Below the pieces are notes generated by a model, which was not told the origin of the DNA, searched no databases, and worked only from the letters and a program-made list of their open reading frames with translations. Position numbers and translations under genes: made by a program. DNA of 64,000 bases from Anadara kagoshimensis (lineage: Eukaryota > Mollusca > Bivalvia > Arcoida > Arcidae), in NCBI GenBank assembly GCA_021292105.1, contig CM037870.1, positions 48,910,508-48,974,507 on the forward strand, written 5' to 3'. Positions 34,740-48,700 of this stretch are shown here, piece by piece (the first letter of the stretch is position 1; every line of letters begins with the position of its first letter).

Positions 34740-36199
34740 CTCTCTCTCTCTCTCCACCTAGTTGGCTAGTTTTAAAGTTATCTATCACCAAATGATGTCT
34801 TTCAAATATTGAGCACAACGAAGACCTTAAATGTTTGAGACATTATTATTGCAGCTTGCACGTACCGGGGCTGATTTCTAGTATCTAAAGCATTCTTGAA
34901 TCAATACTATTTTATATCCATACATTAAGTGTACATGGAAAATCCAAGAAGAAAACAGTATTTTCGAACAATTTCTTAAAAAAATATCAAAACCTTGTAC
35001 AAAATTTTCTGACCTAATAGGAAAAATGAATCCTTTTTACCTAAAAGTAAATTAAACTCTGTACTTAAAGTGAGTTTTAAAAGTTTTTGACAAAGCAACA
35101 AATATAGCACTCTGTAGCTTCTTATGATACCCAATTTATGGATAAACACTACAGTATCATATTTCAAACAGTCAATTGTTTTGAATGTTTTACAAAGAAA
35201 CACTATTTAATTGGCGCCAAAAAGTGCGGTCCAATAAACTATACTTTCATTATATATGTGTCGAGTGTAGTATCGGGTACAATTATAAAATGGATTCTTT
35301 CAGATGAACATTTAAGTACTTAGTGGGTTGAATAGTATTACATATAAAAATCTAACAAATATTAAGTCATGTTTAAAAGTCTGTTTTAACTGACCTGTTT
35401 CAAATAATGCGAGAAAAACCTTTTTAGTTCTAAAGACTGAATGTAAAAGGTTTTTAAGGAATTAAATTAGGTTGATAAAACGTATGATACGAAACTAAAG
35501 TTGGTGATGACTAAGGGATTTGTAATTGTAAGGAAATCCGAGTTTATTGAAAAATTGTGTTTTTATCACGAGTTTAATCAAAAGAATTTAGCTAGATATC
35601 ACTATTGTTATTAAAATATATGTTAAGCAGCGAAAGTTTTATATAAATGTATAAAACATGTGTTATAATTTGTATGAAACGTTTAAATGCATGTACACAG
35701 TGAGAGGGCACCGTCGTTGTATTTTATATTTGGTTCAATGCTTTGCCAGCTCGCTTATTGACTTATTATGTAATATTTTGTATCATATGCCCCCGTGCTT
35801 CGTTCGAAAGCAATAACCTGAATAAATGAATAAATTTGGTTCTTTTTTGCTGTTGCCAAGTTCATGTTTGGAGGTTATATTTTGTAGTAAAAATATGAGG
35901 TCTGTTTTTAGTTTCAACAAACCGTCTTCACAACATAAATATAAAACCGTTTTCAGAATTTGTTTTGTCCGTATCTAAACATGTATAGTGATTGTAATAT
36001 TAATTACATGAACATAATAATGCTTAATATTGATATTAATTAATATTAGTTTTGACCGTGCTTCAATAGTCAGAGCGACAACGGAATGTAACAGTTGAAC
36101 AAAATTGTAGTTATAAACACATTGCAATACAAATCAGAAGTGGGACGTGTTACTATAATTCTTAATTTCTGTGCGAAGTAAAATAATATTAGCATATGA
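34740..36199. other. Intergenic, right of the gap
   Basis: Starts with a (CT)n run. No gene is recognised. 'aataaatgaataaat' near 35820-35834 resembles the simple tail of a retroposon but no element body could be identified. Confidence 0.35.
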
Positions 36200-36560
36200 C
36201 ACCTGTTCTTCTCTCTTCCAATAGTCAAGAGGTTTTGTCTATATATGGTAAGCTTTGGCGAAACATTTTGTCGAGTATTTGTTAATCTTTTATTCTTCAA
36301 AACAAAACTAAAGCGCACACACCAATAAGCATATAAATTGGAATTATAAAGGTCTAAAAAGATTTCGTGAACTACATATACAACTGTTCTTTTCTCCAAT
36401 GGAAAATAGGTTCTGAGTGTGGTAAGCTTAACATGTTTGTCGATAAATTGTTGAATTTTCGTTTTTCAAAATAACACTAAAGTACAAACGCCAATGAATA
36501 GAGATACCGAAAATGTAAAGTAAGATTTGATGATAAATATATATACAAAAAAGCCTTTAC
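36200..36560. repeat. Diverged ~180-bp tandem duplication
   Basis: Landmarks CTGTTCTTCTCTCTTCCAAT (about 36205) and CTGTTCTTTTCTCCAATGG (about 36382) start two related segments, each followed by 'tatggtaagctt' or 'tgtggtaagctt', a 'tgtcga' and an 'aaaacaaaactaaagcgcacac' or 'aaataacactaaagtacaaac' part. No coding function is seen. Confidence 0.55.
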
Positions 36561-38874
36561 TCCAAAAACCTTATCATCACCAGTATAGCAGAATAGAGCT
36601 TCATATATTTATAACTACGAAATAATCTTTGTCAAACTTGGTGTGCTTTACAGTAAGCAACTAGACATCCCTAGCATGACGAGAACTTGGATCCTGTCTA
36701 GAAATGACGCCAAGTTATTTTTAAAACACTGAAATTATTTTATAAGCATTATAATTATTCAAAAAGACCATTGCAGAAACACTTCGTTGTCAAGGCACGC
36801 ATTAAAACTGGATCGCGATTTCATTAATTTTTTAATTAAATATTGCTAGGGTTGACTTATTGAACTTTACTTACTTTAATTTAAAGTTTTGATATAAAGC
36901 AGTTGTCATTCATGTATTTTATATGTTTTTGGTAATAAAATATAAACTCTTGACCGATGAAATGATACTCACAGAAATAGAACGTTTATCAACTACACTA
37001 TTTATGATGAGAACGAGTTGATTTTGTTTTTGACCTGAACTTTAATTGGTCCAATACGTGTAAGTTTGATTAACTTTTATATCTTTTAAGGTTTGATTGT
37101 TATCAAGCTTAGATGGAAGGTATTTGAAAATAAACACCTACTTGGTAGATATATAAAACACCGGTATGCTGTATTTTCAGTAACTTTGGTCAGTTAATGT
37201 ACAACATCTGCAGATATCTCTTTGTATCCAGATTGCTATCAAACTGAATAATTAACCTCATTCCATTGTTATTAACCTGATTTTCATGACCAGTAAAATT
37301 TGTTCCTTTTCTACAAGAAAATTATACCAATTTGTAGTTTATTTATTAAGTTTTCGAGACAAATACCAGTATAAAGAAGATTTTGTTAATCTATTGTCAC
37401 ACAAGTCAACCGTACTTCGTCGTAGAATTTATTGCGTTTATCGGATGATTGATTGAATGGAGTTTTGCGCCACTGACAAGAATATTTCACTTATATCGAT
37501 ACGTTACCAGCTATAGGTGAAGTGACAGATTTCTATCTGTTAATATTAAGGCTGGGATTGTTATTTGGATATTGAATTCATTAGCCGTCTGAAGTCAGTA
37601 GATCCACAGTCAATAATCTCAAATTGTATTTATCTTGTCTCACATTCTCATTTTTAACGTTTGTTTCTGATTTTGCGCTAACACTCGCACTTGTAATTGA
37701 CAAGTATATGCTTTTTAATCCAAGTTAGAATTACCGTCATTATAATATTGTTTATAAGTATGATGTCTCTGTATCCAAAATTACCCTCCAAAGGTCCATG
37801 TTCCTTTTATTCTCAATTTTAATTACACACGTGGCTGGTGTGGCTAGCTAAACATGTTGGAGGAACTTACCATTCCAGAGCACCCGGTCTCATTTCCCTG
37901 GTGGAAGTTTCCTAGTTTCAAAGTTTTTTTTACTTTACTTTGGGATTGTGATATGGACATGAATTTGTATGTTTATTTTTTATTGATGTAACATACTGAT
38001 ATAAATGTTCAAATACATTACATGTATATGATCTGAATAGTATACGTTTAATTGCAACAACAACTCTGAAGTACAAACAGTTATGGACTTGAATACAACA
38101 GTTGCACCAAAATATTCTTTATGCATATGTAATGTTATTGCATATTTCATATTAGCAAGCTCTTACAGAAAGTCAAAACTTCCCTTCATAATCTAAATAT
38201 CTGATTTATAGAGACTCATTTATTCCCAAGAAGCCTTTTTACACAATCAATTGATTCACTTTACGACCAAGCCATTAGAAACTTGATAACAGAGGAAAGC
38301 ATGACCCCGTGATAAATACGAGGAGCATATACCCGTGAATTTAATTCAAACTTCATGAACTGAACAAAAATGTTTGCCACTATCATGAAAATCTTGAGAA
38401 ACATTATCAAATATCACTTTATATTTTAAGTTTTAATATAGAAATTATTATCCTCTCTAATGTATGCGAAACAAATTGAAAAAGTTATAAAGCGTGTTTA
38501 ACAAATATGTGATAAATTATTGTTTATGTACTTAGTTATATATAAACATATATAAAATGTTTTACTGGGGTATGTGTGAAAGTATAATATACTATACTTA
38601 ACTTCTACCTGAAAAGTATCTCAAAATTGAACTTATATAAATGTAAACATAATACATGTACATGCAATTTTCACTAATACACGCAACAGGTGGCGCACTT
38701 CTGTCTGGTTAAATCCATATTTCTAATATAAAAAAGATAAGTTTTACACACAAATAAATGATAAAAATAATCTGATCTAAAGTGAAAGACAATTTAATGT
38801 TTGCTTTTCTTTCTTTTTCAAACAAACAAAGAACGTCAATAACAGAAAATCGTGGTCTAAAAAGTTATACACTT
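36561..38874. other. AT-rich stretch upstream of the metalloprotease exons, with a dispersed repeat at 37860-37985
   Basis: The missing first exon (signal peptide) of the metalloprotease may lie here or further upstream, but I could not identify an ATG exon ending in the needed phase 1. The segment 37860-37985 ('gagcacccggtctcatttcc', 'tggtggaagtttcc', 'gatatggacatgaatttgta') is a copy of the dispersed repeat also seen at 22575-22665 and 44085-44190. Confidence 0.4.
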
Positions 38875-39147
38875 CTGACTTTGGACGGCCACTGAATATT
38901 AAGAGGCGTGCTTTAGAATCAAATCGACATAAACTTGACATTTTGCGTTGCTCTTGCTTCAGACTGTTTTAGATAATGTTTTCTTTAACTTGTTTATTAT
39001 TCCCGAATCCTGACTTTGGACGTCCACTCAATATTAAGACGTCGATTATCCAGTGATGCGCTTTAAGTATCAAAGCGGCATTAACTTGGAATTTTACATT
39101 ATTCTTTTTCAGTCTGTTTTTCTTTTACTTGTTCAGTTTTCCCGATC
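38875..39147. repeat. Diverged ~135-bp tandem duplication just before the first visible protease exon
   Basis: CTGACTTTGGACG(G/T)CCACT begins both copies (38875 and 39010), and both end in a 'ctgtttt...acttgtt...ttcccga' segment. The second copy carries an extra ~20 bp. It lies within the intron or upstream region ending at 39205. Confidence 0.65.
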
Positions 39148-39205
39148 CAGCGAAACTGTCTATTATCGCGTATGTTTTATTGAAATCTAACTTTTAATAT
39201 TGTAG

Positions 39206-39423
39206 GTGAAACAAACATAGAGATCTCTAATGTCATCCATCCACTCCGTCATCGACAGAAGAGATCGTCGCCGACTTTACCAGAGACATTTAATCTTACA
39301 CTTAGTATACATGATAGTCCCATCACTCTATCACTGACGAGAAACACACACTTAACAAGAGAACATGTACCTGTGTACCTGGCTAATCACCAAAGTATAG
39401 AATTCCATCAACACAAAGAACAG
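39206..39423 (+). CDS. Metalloprotease propeptide exon (first visible)
   Basis: Acceptor tgtag, donor GTAAGA. The exon begins with two bases that finish a codon, so an upstream coding exon ending in phase 1 must exist. It codes for IEISNVIHPLRHRQKR followed by FNLTLSIHDSPITLSLTRN, the usual opening of the M12B propeptide. Confidence 0.85.
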
Positions 39424-42400
39424 GTAAGACAATATCTGAAGATATATTCGTGATATATATTACACGACTTATATAAATAATGTTTGAATTTATGCTTTAG
39501 GTGATTGGCAAAAATTGGTAAATTTGTACCATAACTATTAAATGACATGAAAGTTTCTTGAAATTTGCCCATCCAAAGTCGGCGAGTTTTAATAATCATC
39601 CAAGTATGTGTTTGTCTTTTCTCTTCTTGTTTTATTTGGTTTGTTCGCCATTGCTTTGTGTTGTATGTGCTTTTGGTTGCATTGGGTCATGCTAAGTACC
39701 CATTTTTTAGTAATAATTCATTCGCCATTGCTTTGTGTTGTATTGTGCTTTTGGTTGCATTGGCTAATGCTAAGTACCCATTTTTAGTAACAATTTATTC
39801 GCCATTGCTTTGTGTTGTATTGTGCTTTTGGTTGGCTCTTTCTAAGTACCTATTTTTTAGTTACAATTCACTCTATTTGATAACCAGTTGCAATACGAGA
39901 GTGACACTGAATCACTGATTGATTTGTTTTCTATTTTCGAGCACCTTGTTTTTGATATTCTAATGTACAAACTCTGTTTTTCAGTGACATACATTATCGA
40001 AATTGGTTTTAATACCTTTGGATTCTCATTGAGATTTCAACAACGATGCATCTGTCATTTGGCTATAAATTTGAGCATGAATCATACATGGGTATACTCA
40101 CTTAACTTAGGTCGCTGAACTTGTTATTACCTATTATTTCTCGCTTTGTCTTAATTTATCCAGCAATAAGCAACATAAACCATATTGCCTACGTATTTCA
40201 CGTTCCATTTGTCGATTTCTCTTACACAGGAAATACAGAGTAGGTCATGGTAACGCCTACAGCTGCAAAAAATGAATCGAAACAGAAAACCTTCAAGTAA
40301 TGGCATAAGTTATGATTATTGGTAAAATTGATGATTGAGACCACTGGAAAATTATATATGTAATTGCATTGCGATTGAAATTATAACAAAATCATTTAGA
40401 AAATCACTTAACAAGAACTGTATATTTACCTATGTTAAATATTATCGATTTCACTTTAAAATTCGAAGTGAACCGAGTTTCTTTAAACAAAAACACTTGC
40501 AAAATTAAAATGACTACCGGTTGAATATCTACATGTATAACCTTTTTTCCAATTAAATGCTAGATGACGGCATGTTGAACGGACTATTTCACTACTTTAC
40601 ACCTGCTATAGCCATTAAATTAAATTTATTTAATACACTTTATTTATTCAATATTTTTAGATAAATGAAGCTTTTTACCAAGATCCAAAACACACAGCAT
40701 CAGTACATATAGAGTGTAAAACACTGGAGGGCGAACTATGTAATCATTATGAAATAGTAAGTATTTTCATGTTTTTAAATCTAAAACTCGCTACATCTGT
40801 ACTAAGAATTCAGTTAGATAGTTATAAAATTAGTTAAGTTCCAAGTAACGTAATCGAACTTTAATAATGAACTCTTGTGATTTAGGTATATGTTTATCTG
40901 TATTTTTGTTGTACCATGGTACGTTCTTTTAGGGTCAGACAATTACATTATATAATATTGATTAATCTTGTCTATCCCATAATCTTATGTAAAACAATGA
41001 TTGCCGCTTCATAAAAATTAAAATACGTGTACATAATATATATATATTATAGTTAACTAATGCATGATATGTCAATAATTCGAATGCTTATCAGAAGTCT
41101 CGATATTTCGAATATAAGTTCATTACTTTAATAGCACCTGTCTTCTAATCGTTTTAGTCTCATTATTTATTCTCTTGTATTGATTTCCGGTTAGCAATTA
41201 TCTTTAATATACATTATTTATCAATACAAAATGTATGGAAGGCAGTAAATGTCACTATATAATACATCTATTTATAATGATTGCGAGAAGATATATAAGA
41301 TGTACTAGGTTGTTTGAGCCGAGTGATAACTTGCAATTCGTATTCTGATAAAGCCAAAAAGCTACAAAAATTGCTATAGAAACAGCTATTATACTTTCCA
41401 GAGTTTAAAAAATTAAATTGATTTAAAATTACCTGTAACTACATTTATTTATATATGTGTGATTTCCCTCATTATTCGTGTATGTATACCCTGATTCTAT
41501 GTTATGTGATTCGATACCATTTGCAATTAATATAACCTGGTTTAAATCATTTATTATCGTCTTCTAGTTTGCATCATTCATTAGAAATGGGGAGCATTTC
41601 ATACTTCATAAAAACCCTCATGATGAATCCAGGGAGCAGTCACCAAAGAAGTATAGGATTGTAAGCCAACAGCTGACTACAATTTTAAAACTGACTACGC
41701 CATTCGAGGTAAATATTGAATGTCCTATCAAACATCTGGCTTTGCTGAGTAAACACGTAGTTAAATGAATAATATAAAAATAATTGGGTAATTGATTATT
41801 CATTAGAATCAATACCTGTATCAGTAGATGAATGTAAAAGCTGTGACGATGAGCTAGGAATAAGTACATGTACGTCAAGCTATGTAACATATATAACATA
41901 GTGTAAGTAAATAAAGCAAAGTTATATTATCTAAAGACTAGGCCAATCAAACAAGACAACACAATAAAAGACAAGCAGGTATAAGGTCAGCACACACAAC
42001 TTACGCATGGAACAATACTAGAAGACGCGTATTGAATGCACTCCTGTCTCCAGACAGACACTAAATCTATAGTGCCAAAATGGTTTCCGGTGGTGTGGCG
42101 CAAGTATGATTGCAATTGAGAGTTTCTGGTCGTTTCCACTTGTTCACTTGTTTTACAACCATAGGGTCGCTTTAAACATCTTTAACAATCAAATAAATAA
42201 TAAAGACAAATCAAACTGTATACTGTATTCATGTACAAGGCAAGCTTATATATGCCTGTTTCCAGAACAACAATCTGTATAACAACTTTTATTGACGACA
42301 TATTACCCACACCAAAACAATCCGCTACTGTAAACAATATCTTGTGATTCTTTTGTTAACAGCAAACCAATAACAGCTGTTCTGCAATAATTCAAAATAG

Positions 42401-45400
42401 AATGGTCGTAATTAAGAAAAATACAGTTAATGTTAAGTAATTGGCAACTTAATAATTAAATAATTTAAATGCTTTTCTTTGCAGATACACTTAAAGTGAA
42501 AGACATTGCCGAGTCAAAACATCGTTCTAAAAGACAAGTTACAGGGAATTATGAAGTGGAACTGTTAATTGTGACGGATTACTCTGTATACAAATAGTAA
42601 GTCATTGTTAATCAGGTTACCCGTTGATTTCAGAAAACAACATGTTAAGAATATAGAGTTGATAGTGAAGCTGCACCAGACTTTATGCAGAAAGATTGAT
42701 ATGATCCGGACTTTGCTGATCATTTACTTACCATTTTAAAATCTTGTTGGCATCTGGTATCTCTCGTCGGCGTTTTAACTACTAGTTCTATAGTATATAT
42801 CTTGGCCAATTGACTATGAATGGTTAAAACAGATGGTTACAAAAAGTGTTATTTTTTACAAAGATGATACCTCTTGGTTGCTTTTTAGTTGTAACATTCA
42901 CAGCATGTCATTCACAGTACAGACCTGTGGAAAGTTTAACACTAAGCTAACAAATTAGTTGCAAAATTGCTCATCTCGACAGCTACACTACTTTTGGCAT
43001 CTGGTATCTCTCGGCGGTGTTTCGACCATTAGGTCTCTAAATTGCAGTCAAGCTTCATCTCAGTGTTAAACGTCTTACAGTTCTGAACTATAACTACTTT
43101 TTTCTTTTTTTCTATGATATTTTATATTTTCGTAATTTAATTTCAGTTGGTATGACAGCAGCAGTAGCAGTTTTCACTCCCAGAAACACGCAGATGCACA
43201 AAGAAACATTAACATCTATATAGCATTTTTAATAAATGGGGTAAGTATCTGTTATCTGTGTGTCATGTGCTACTTTTTATATAAAATAATGCATGCAAAA
43301 GTTGCACATGACAATTGTACTGATGGTAATTGAAATCAGCTATAAGTGAAGTTACAGAAATTTTTACCTTTGCTTTGGGCAATGTGTAGGGAAAGTTCTT
43401 AGGTCTTTCCGAAAGACCCAATGGCATGCATTTCTAAATATAGAGTTCTTGAAGAAAGAACAGTCTCAACCTATTACAAGTCTTAGTCAAACATTTGCGA
43501 GGGTTCGAATCTCGACCTGACACCGAAACGAGCACTCTACCAACTGAGCTACCAGGGTGGTATATCAAATAGAAGATGGATGCTACCAATATAAGTTGGT
43601 CAACGTATATTCTTGTTTGGTGTAAATTGTAATGGGAATACTGCTTATAAGCCTGACTGGTTTAATGTCAAAGGAAGCTACAGTGTATGTAAGATAACAT
43701 GATTCCATTACCAGGAAAGCTATGGAAGATTTTTGGGAATACAACACCAGATGAAGCTCTTTAATCTATTCTTTGGACTTACATATTATATCACCATGCT
43801 TTGTGGTAGTATATAAAATACTTTATGCATATATTATATTGTTTAATAATTGGCATAGTTCAATAAGTGTTGGATGGGTAGGATGCATAATCTAAAATGA
43901 TTGATGTTTCAAAACAAGAAAACTTCCCCTCCGGTTCTTTTGGATGTAATCATCTAATCAACAACTAAGCCATTTAGTACAAGCTCATACATGCCACCCT
44001 CTAAAGAGCATTTAAAGATCTCTTTCTTTTATCAGTTCCAAACGTGGTGAGTGAAGCTAAGTAGAAAAGAAGTGCTTACCCTTATTGAGCACACAGTCTC
44101 ACTTTCCTGATGGAAGTTCACTGTTTAACTAAATTTTCAAAGTTTGTTTTTTTTAATTGTGATTTGAACATTGACTAGTATCATTGTTTTTCGTTTGAAA
44201 GTGTAAAACGTGTGTTTTGACATACATGTATTATAACAACAAGCCTTTTCATATGCTATTTTTCAGGTGGACGTTAGATATCAGAATTTACCAGGGGCAA
44301 CATACAAAATCAAAATAGTATATGCAGGACTACTTATTTCAACGGTAATAACACCAGTATTGAAAAAGAACTATTCTGAAAAACTAGACTTTTTAAATGT
44401 ATTAAAAACGATAACCAACACTATATCTTGATAACACATACTATGTTATCGCTCAATCAATTTAATCCCATAAGTGCTTTAATGACCATTTATTCCTTAA
44501 ATACTCAATCGTGTGTTAAAGACTTTGCTTGACATATTGCCAAGTAATGAAAATTGACGCCACACCAAAAAGCAACTAAAATTCAGCATCAAAAACCAAA
44601 TAAATAAAAAGAGATGTTGTTTCAATATAAGAAAGAGAGTTGCAACTGAAAACTATGTATTTGGCAACAGCCAACGCAACCAAGAACATGGCAGAATTTC
44701 ACATTCACTTATCGCAAATATATTGTATGCCAAACAATGGCAAATTAACATTTATAAGCAGAATCTGATACTACTTATATTGTTTATGCTGTATAATTTA
44801 TGCCAGGATTGCGAGAGAATACATGTACAACAAGACTTCTGTTCATTTGTTCAATCAGATTTTGCCGTTTGAAAGGGTTTTGGCGATAAATTGAGTGACT
44901 GATAAAGAAAAAAAATAGACTAGGACTCCAGAATACAGTGACGATAAGCGAGGTGGTAAAGTTATTTATACGATGTTTTACTTTAAAACATTATGGCACT
45001 GGGGAGGGCAACTCGAAACTATCTTAAGGATATCAGTACTGATGTTTATATATTATGTTGGCATTAAGTTTCCATGGCTGTTACCATAGCTTCTAGTTAC
45101 CCATCCCTGGATTCTGAAAATATTGCTCAAAACTGTGTACCCAAAATACCTTCACCTTTATCTATTGATCTCATATTTTTCGTAGACGCAGTTTGATTCA
45201 AGATGGACGGAAGATAGAAAGTCGGCCAGTAACCCGCCTACAGTTCCTGCTGATGGTGTACTGGACGCATTTTCTGCGTGGATAAACTTGCAGAAAGCTG
45301 TACTCCCTGCTCATGATCACGCCATGTTAATTACAAGGTAACTCTAAATGCTAGTAATTCTTTATTTCACACAAAACAAAAGTAATAGACCAAAACATGC

Positions 45401-45674
45401 TATCAAAGAGGACATTGACAATATGAATTTAAGACAACCGATCTATCTTAGAAACCTTTTTATCTCTGATAATTTGTAATTTTTGTAATATGAAGATAAT
45501 TCCATTTATAGACCCGAATCATTTAAGCATTGAGCCGCCAACATAGCATTAGGATATTTTTTCTCACAAAATATTTGTTATTTTCCTAATGACAGTATTT
45601 ACTTTTGTTGCATTTCAGATATGATTTGGCAAAGGATTCTGCTACAGGAACAACTGGTAGGTACTCTTTCTGTA

Positions 45675-45722
<48 letters not shown>

Positions 45723-48700
45723 ATTTAAAATATAGAAGTTAGCTTCTCTTATAATATATGGACAAGATGGTCCACGAATTTATTTCACGTTCATTCAACG
45801 TTGATTTCCCGAGTGACAATTTGGAAAAAAAAAAAAAAAAAAAACAACCATAGCCTCAGAATAAGAAACAAGGCACAAGACTTAATACGAGCACGAAATA
45901 TATAAACACTACATCTACTCCGCTTTTGTTATAAGTGTTACTGGCAGGATTATCTCTAAATTTGGGCCCCTCTGTGGACGAGTGGTCTAAAGTGCGTGTT
46001 TCCGGATCACAAATGACCACTTCGGCTTGAATTACGCTCAGGTCTAAATAAGAGACGTTTTCGCCAAATTGCTTACCCAAGGTCGATGATTGTCTCCAGG
46101 CTCTCGGGCTTCTTTCACCATCCCTGAAATGACCGTAAAGGTGTCTTGACTGGGACGTAAAATATCATTACTCCAATTCACTCTTAAATTGGGACTCTTA
46201 TCTAGCGAAAAGGACCTTTAGAACAATCCAAACATAATGAAGAAACAGCTACTGTAAATCACTTAATTTTCGCGATATTCGCGACTCGGTAACAATTCGC
46301 GAAAATTAAGTGTCGTGAAATTAAAATGATTTTTGATAAAGTTAAATCGAAGTTTTCTATGCATTTTACCAAAGAAACTGGACGCTAATACGGGTAATAT
46401 ATGCTTTCGTTTATATTTTTCTCCAATATTTTAGAAAAATGACGAACCGTTGACGAATTATCATGTTCCAGTGCATACTTTGCAATCTTTGCCCTTGTTT
46501 CATCGGTATAATTTGTGTACGATCCCCTTTTACGTTTACGCCCACCAGGACTTGGCGTTGACGGAGGGACATTTTCTAGTTCAGTCTCAATTTCCAGGTT
46601 AGCTGCAACGCACAGTTATTGAGGATTAATTGTATTAATTGACAATACCTACTGTATTTTCACCTGAGTACTAATTAGATCACGTGACTCGATAATCTCA
46701 TGAGGTGTATATAAGTACATCTTGTATGAGTTTAAATATAAATCGACCGTGACATAATATATAGCAAATAAATTTAATGAGGGGTTACCTTTGGGGAAAT
46801 CGCGAAAATTTCATGTCGCGAATGGATTCGCGAAAAAAAAGTGCCGCATAGGCAACTATTATGTACATTGTCGTACTTCACCTGTGTAACGATCTACAGC
46901 TAAGTGTCTTACGATCGGTACATAGAAATATAGAACAGGTGTACAGTTTTTGTTTCGTTAAAAAGAAACCAAAAACGATACAAAAAAATGACCACATCTA
47001 TGTGAGTTCCTTATTAAATTCCGGTTATTTCAGTATTTTTTGTAAAATTTTAGGACGTCGGGAAATTACTTCCATTTTAAGTTAAAAATATAGCAGTTAT
47101 TTCTGCACTATCTCTTAATATTCTTGTTTAATTTTTGAAAAATGTGGTGAAAGACCATTAGTTATAGGCTGTTTTTTCACGCTAATTTGATTTTTTTCAA
47201 AAATGACCACATCTAAAGTGTTAGAGCACACTTTGATAAAGGTAAAAACATAAAAATCAAATGTTGGTTTTGACGGCAAATTACTTCCAATTTTATTTAA
47301 AAATAGGGGAATTTGTGAATATCTAGTGAAGAAATATCCAATATGGCCGACACCGCACCAAGTATAAAAGTTTCATTTTCCCCACCAATATTCCGGTACA
47401 AGTTACACCGACTTCCCCGTAAGTAAAAAACGGTAAAAAAAAAAAAAAATAATAATAGTAATAATAATAATAACCAAACAAAAGGTGATATACTTCTCGA
47501 CCTTTAAATATACTATCAAAAGTTATAAAAAATTGAAAATTAAAGACAGATTTGTCAGTCAGCTTCATAAATGTTGTGGATTTTTTTTCAAATAAATATA
47601 ACGAGAAAAGTGAGGAGAATGAAAGTGAAATAATCTCTTAAGACAATAGAAATAATTATAAATTATTAATTTAGTCAAATAAGAAAAAACTATATATTTT
47701 AATAATTTTAAAATTTCAAAATTAATTTCATTAGGCCAGTAAGTCAGTCCATCAGTAGTGTATCCATCTAAATTAATCTTATTAATTTGTTGGATTTATC
47801 TTATTAATTTGGTCAAATATATCTTTTCAAAATTACAGAAATAACATTTACCGGGTATCATAGAGACTTCATATCTAATGATTTATACACACACGTGTCA
47901 ATCATTTTTTGCAAATTGGACAGTAAGTTCTTTTGATTACAGGTGATAAAGGTCTACTAATAAACAGGATGTTTATTGATAATCTTTTAATTACTGGTAT
48001 GTGAGATCCCACTTTAAGCAATATTAATTTATTGTGAATTTATAGTAATCAGAAACTACCTATTGAAGTTTGCCGTGGGAAGATTATACCAGAAAACCAA
48101 GACATCATGGATTATGTGAACTTTGTAAAAGTGATTTTATGCATATTATTTGTTTTTTATTGCAATATGAGAAATTTTCTGATGCAAAAATGTATTCTAT
48201 TGATATAAATAATACATTCTTTTTTTCTAATAATGGGCCAAAGTATTATTCAAAATTTTCTTTCTTTATTTATTTATTTATTTTGCATTTACCAATTAAA
48301 TATCTGTTTAATGAATTTGATAAGATAGTTAAACATTAGCATTGGGATGGATGGGTGCAGTGTATCATGAATAATCACACTTATTAAAATGTGTATTAGC
48401 ATTTTTACTTATATTTGTATTGCGCACACATATAGTATTTTTATGCAATTTGATTCATGACTGGATCAAGTTACTGTTTTTGTGTAAATTAAAGGATAAA
48501 CGTTTAATATATATCCCATTGTTTTTTGCCTAACAAACTTCTAAATAACCATCTACTTTTTCTTTCTCTCGACTTGTATATTTTCCTCTTCGTGTAAACA
48601 TTTAAATAATATACTGTTTTGCTTGGAATATCTTTTAGAATCATTTTTACCGTCATCAGTCCATTTTAATCTCATAATGACCATGTCACGTTGTCAGTTA

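Noticed and set aside
33555-34818. Open frames of 350-400 codons across the gap
   Set aside because: They consist almost wholly of unknown residues from the 1,000 N.
39565-39918. 117-codon hydrophobic frame resembling a membrane protein
   Set aside because: It is the translation of the 77-bp tandem repeat within a protease intron.
41568-41708. Exon 3 of the protease ending at the GTAAAT donor
   Set aside because: Joining it to the next exon gives a stop after four codons; the later donor keeps the frame. Kept as an alternative in the findings.
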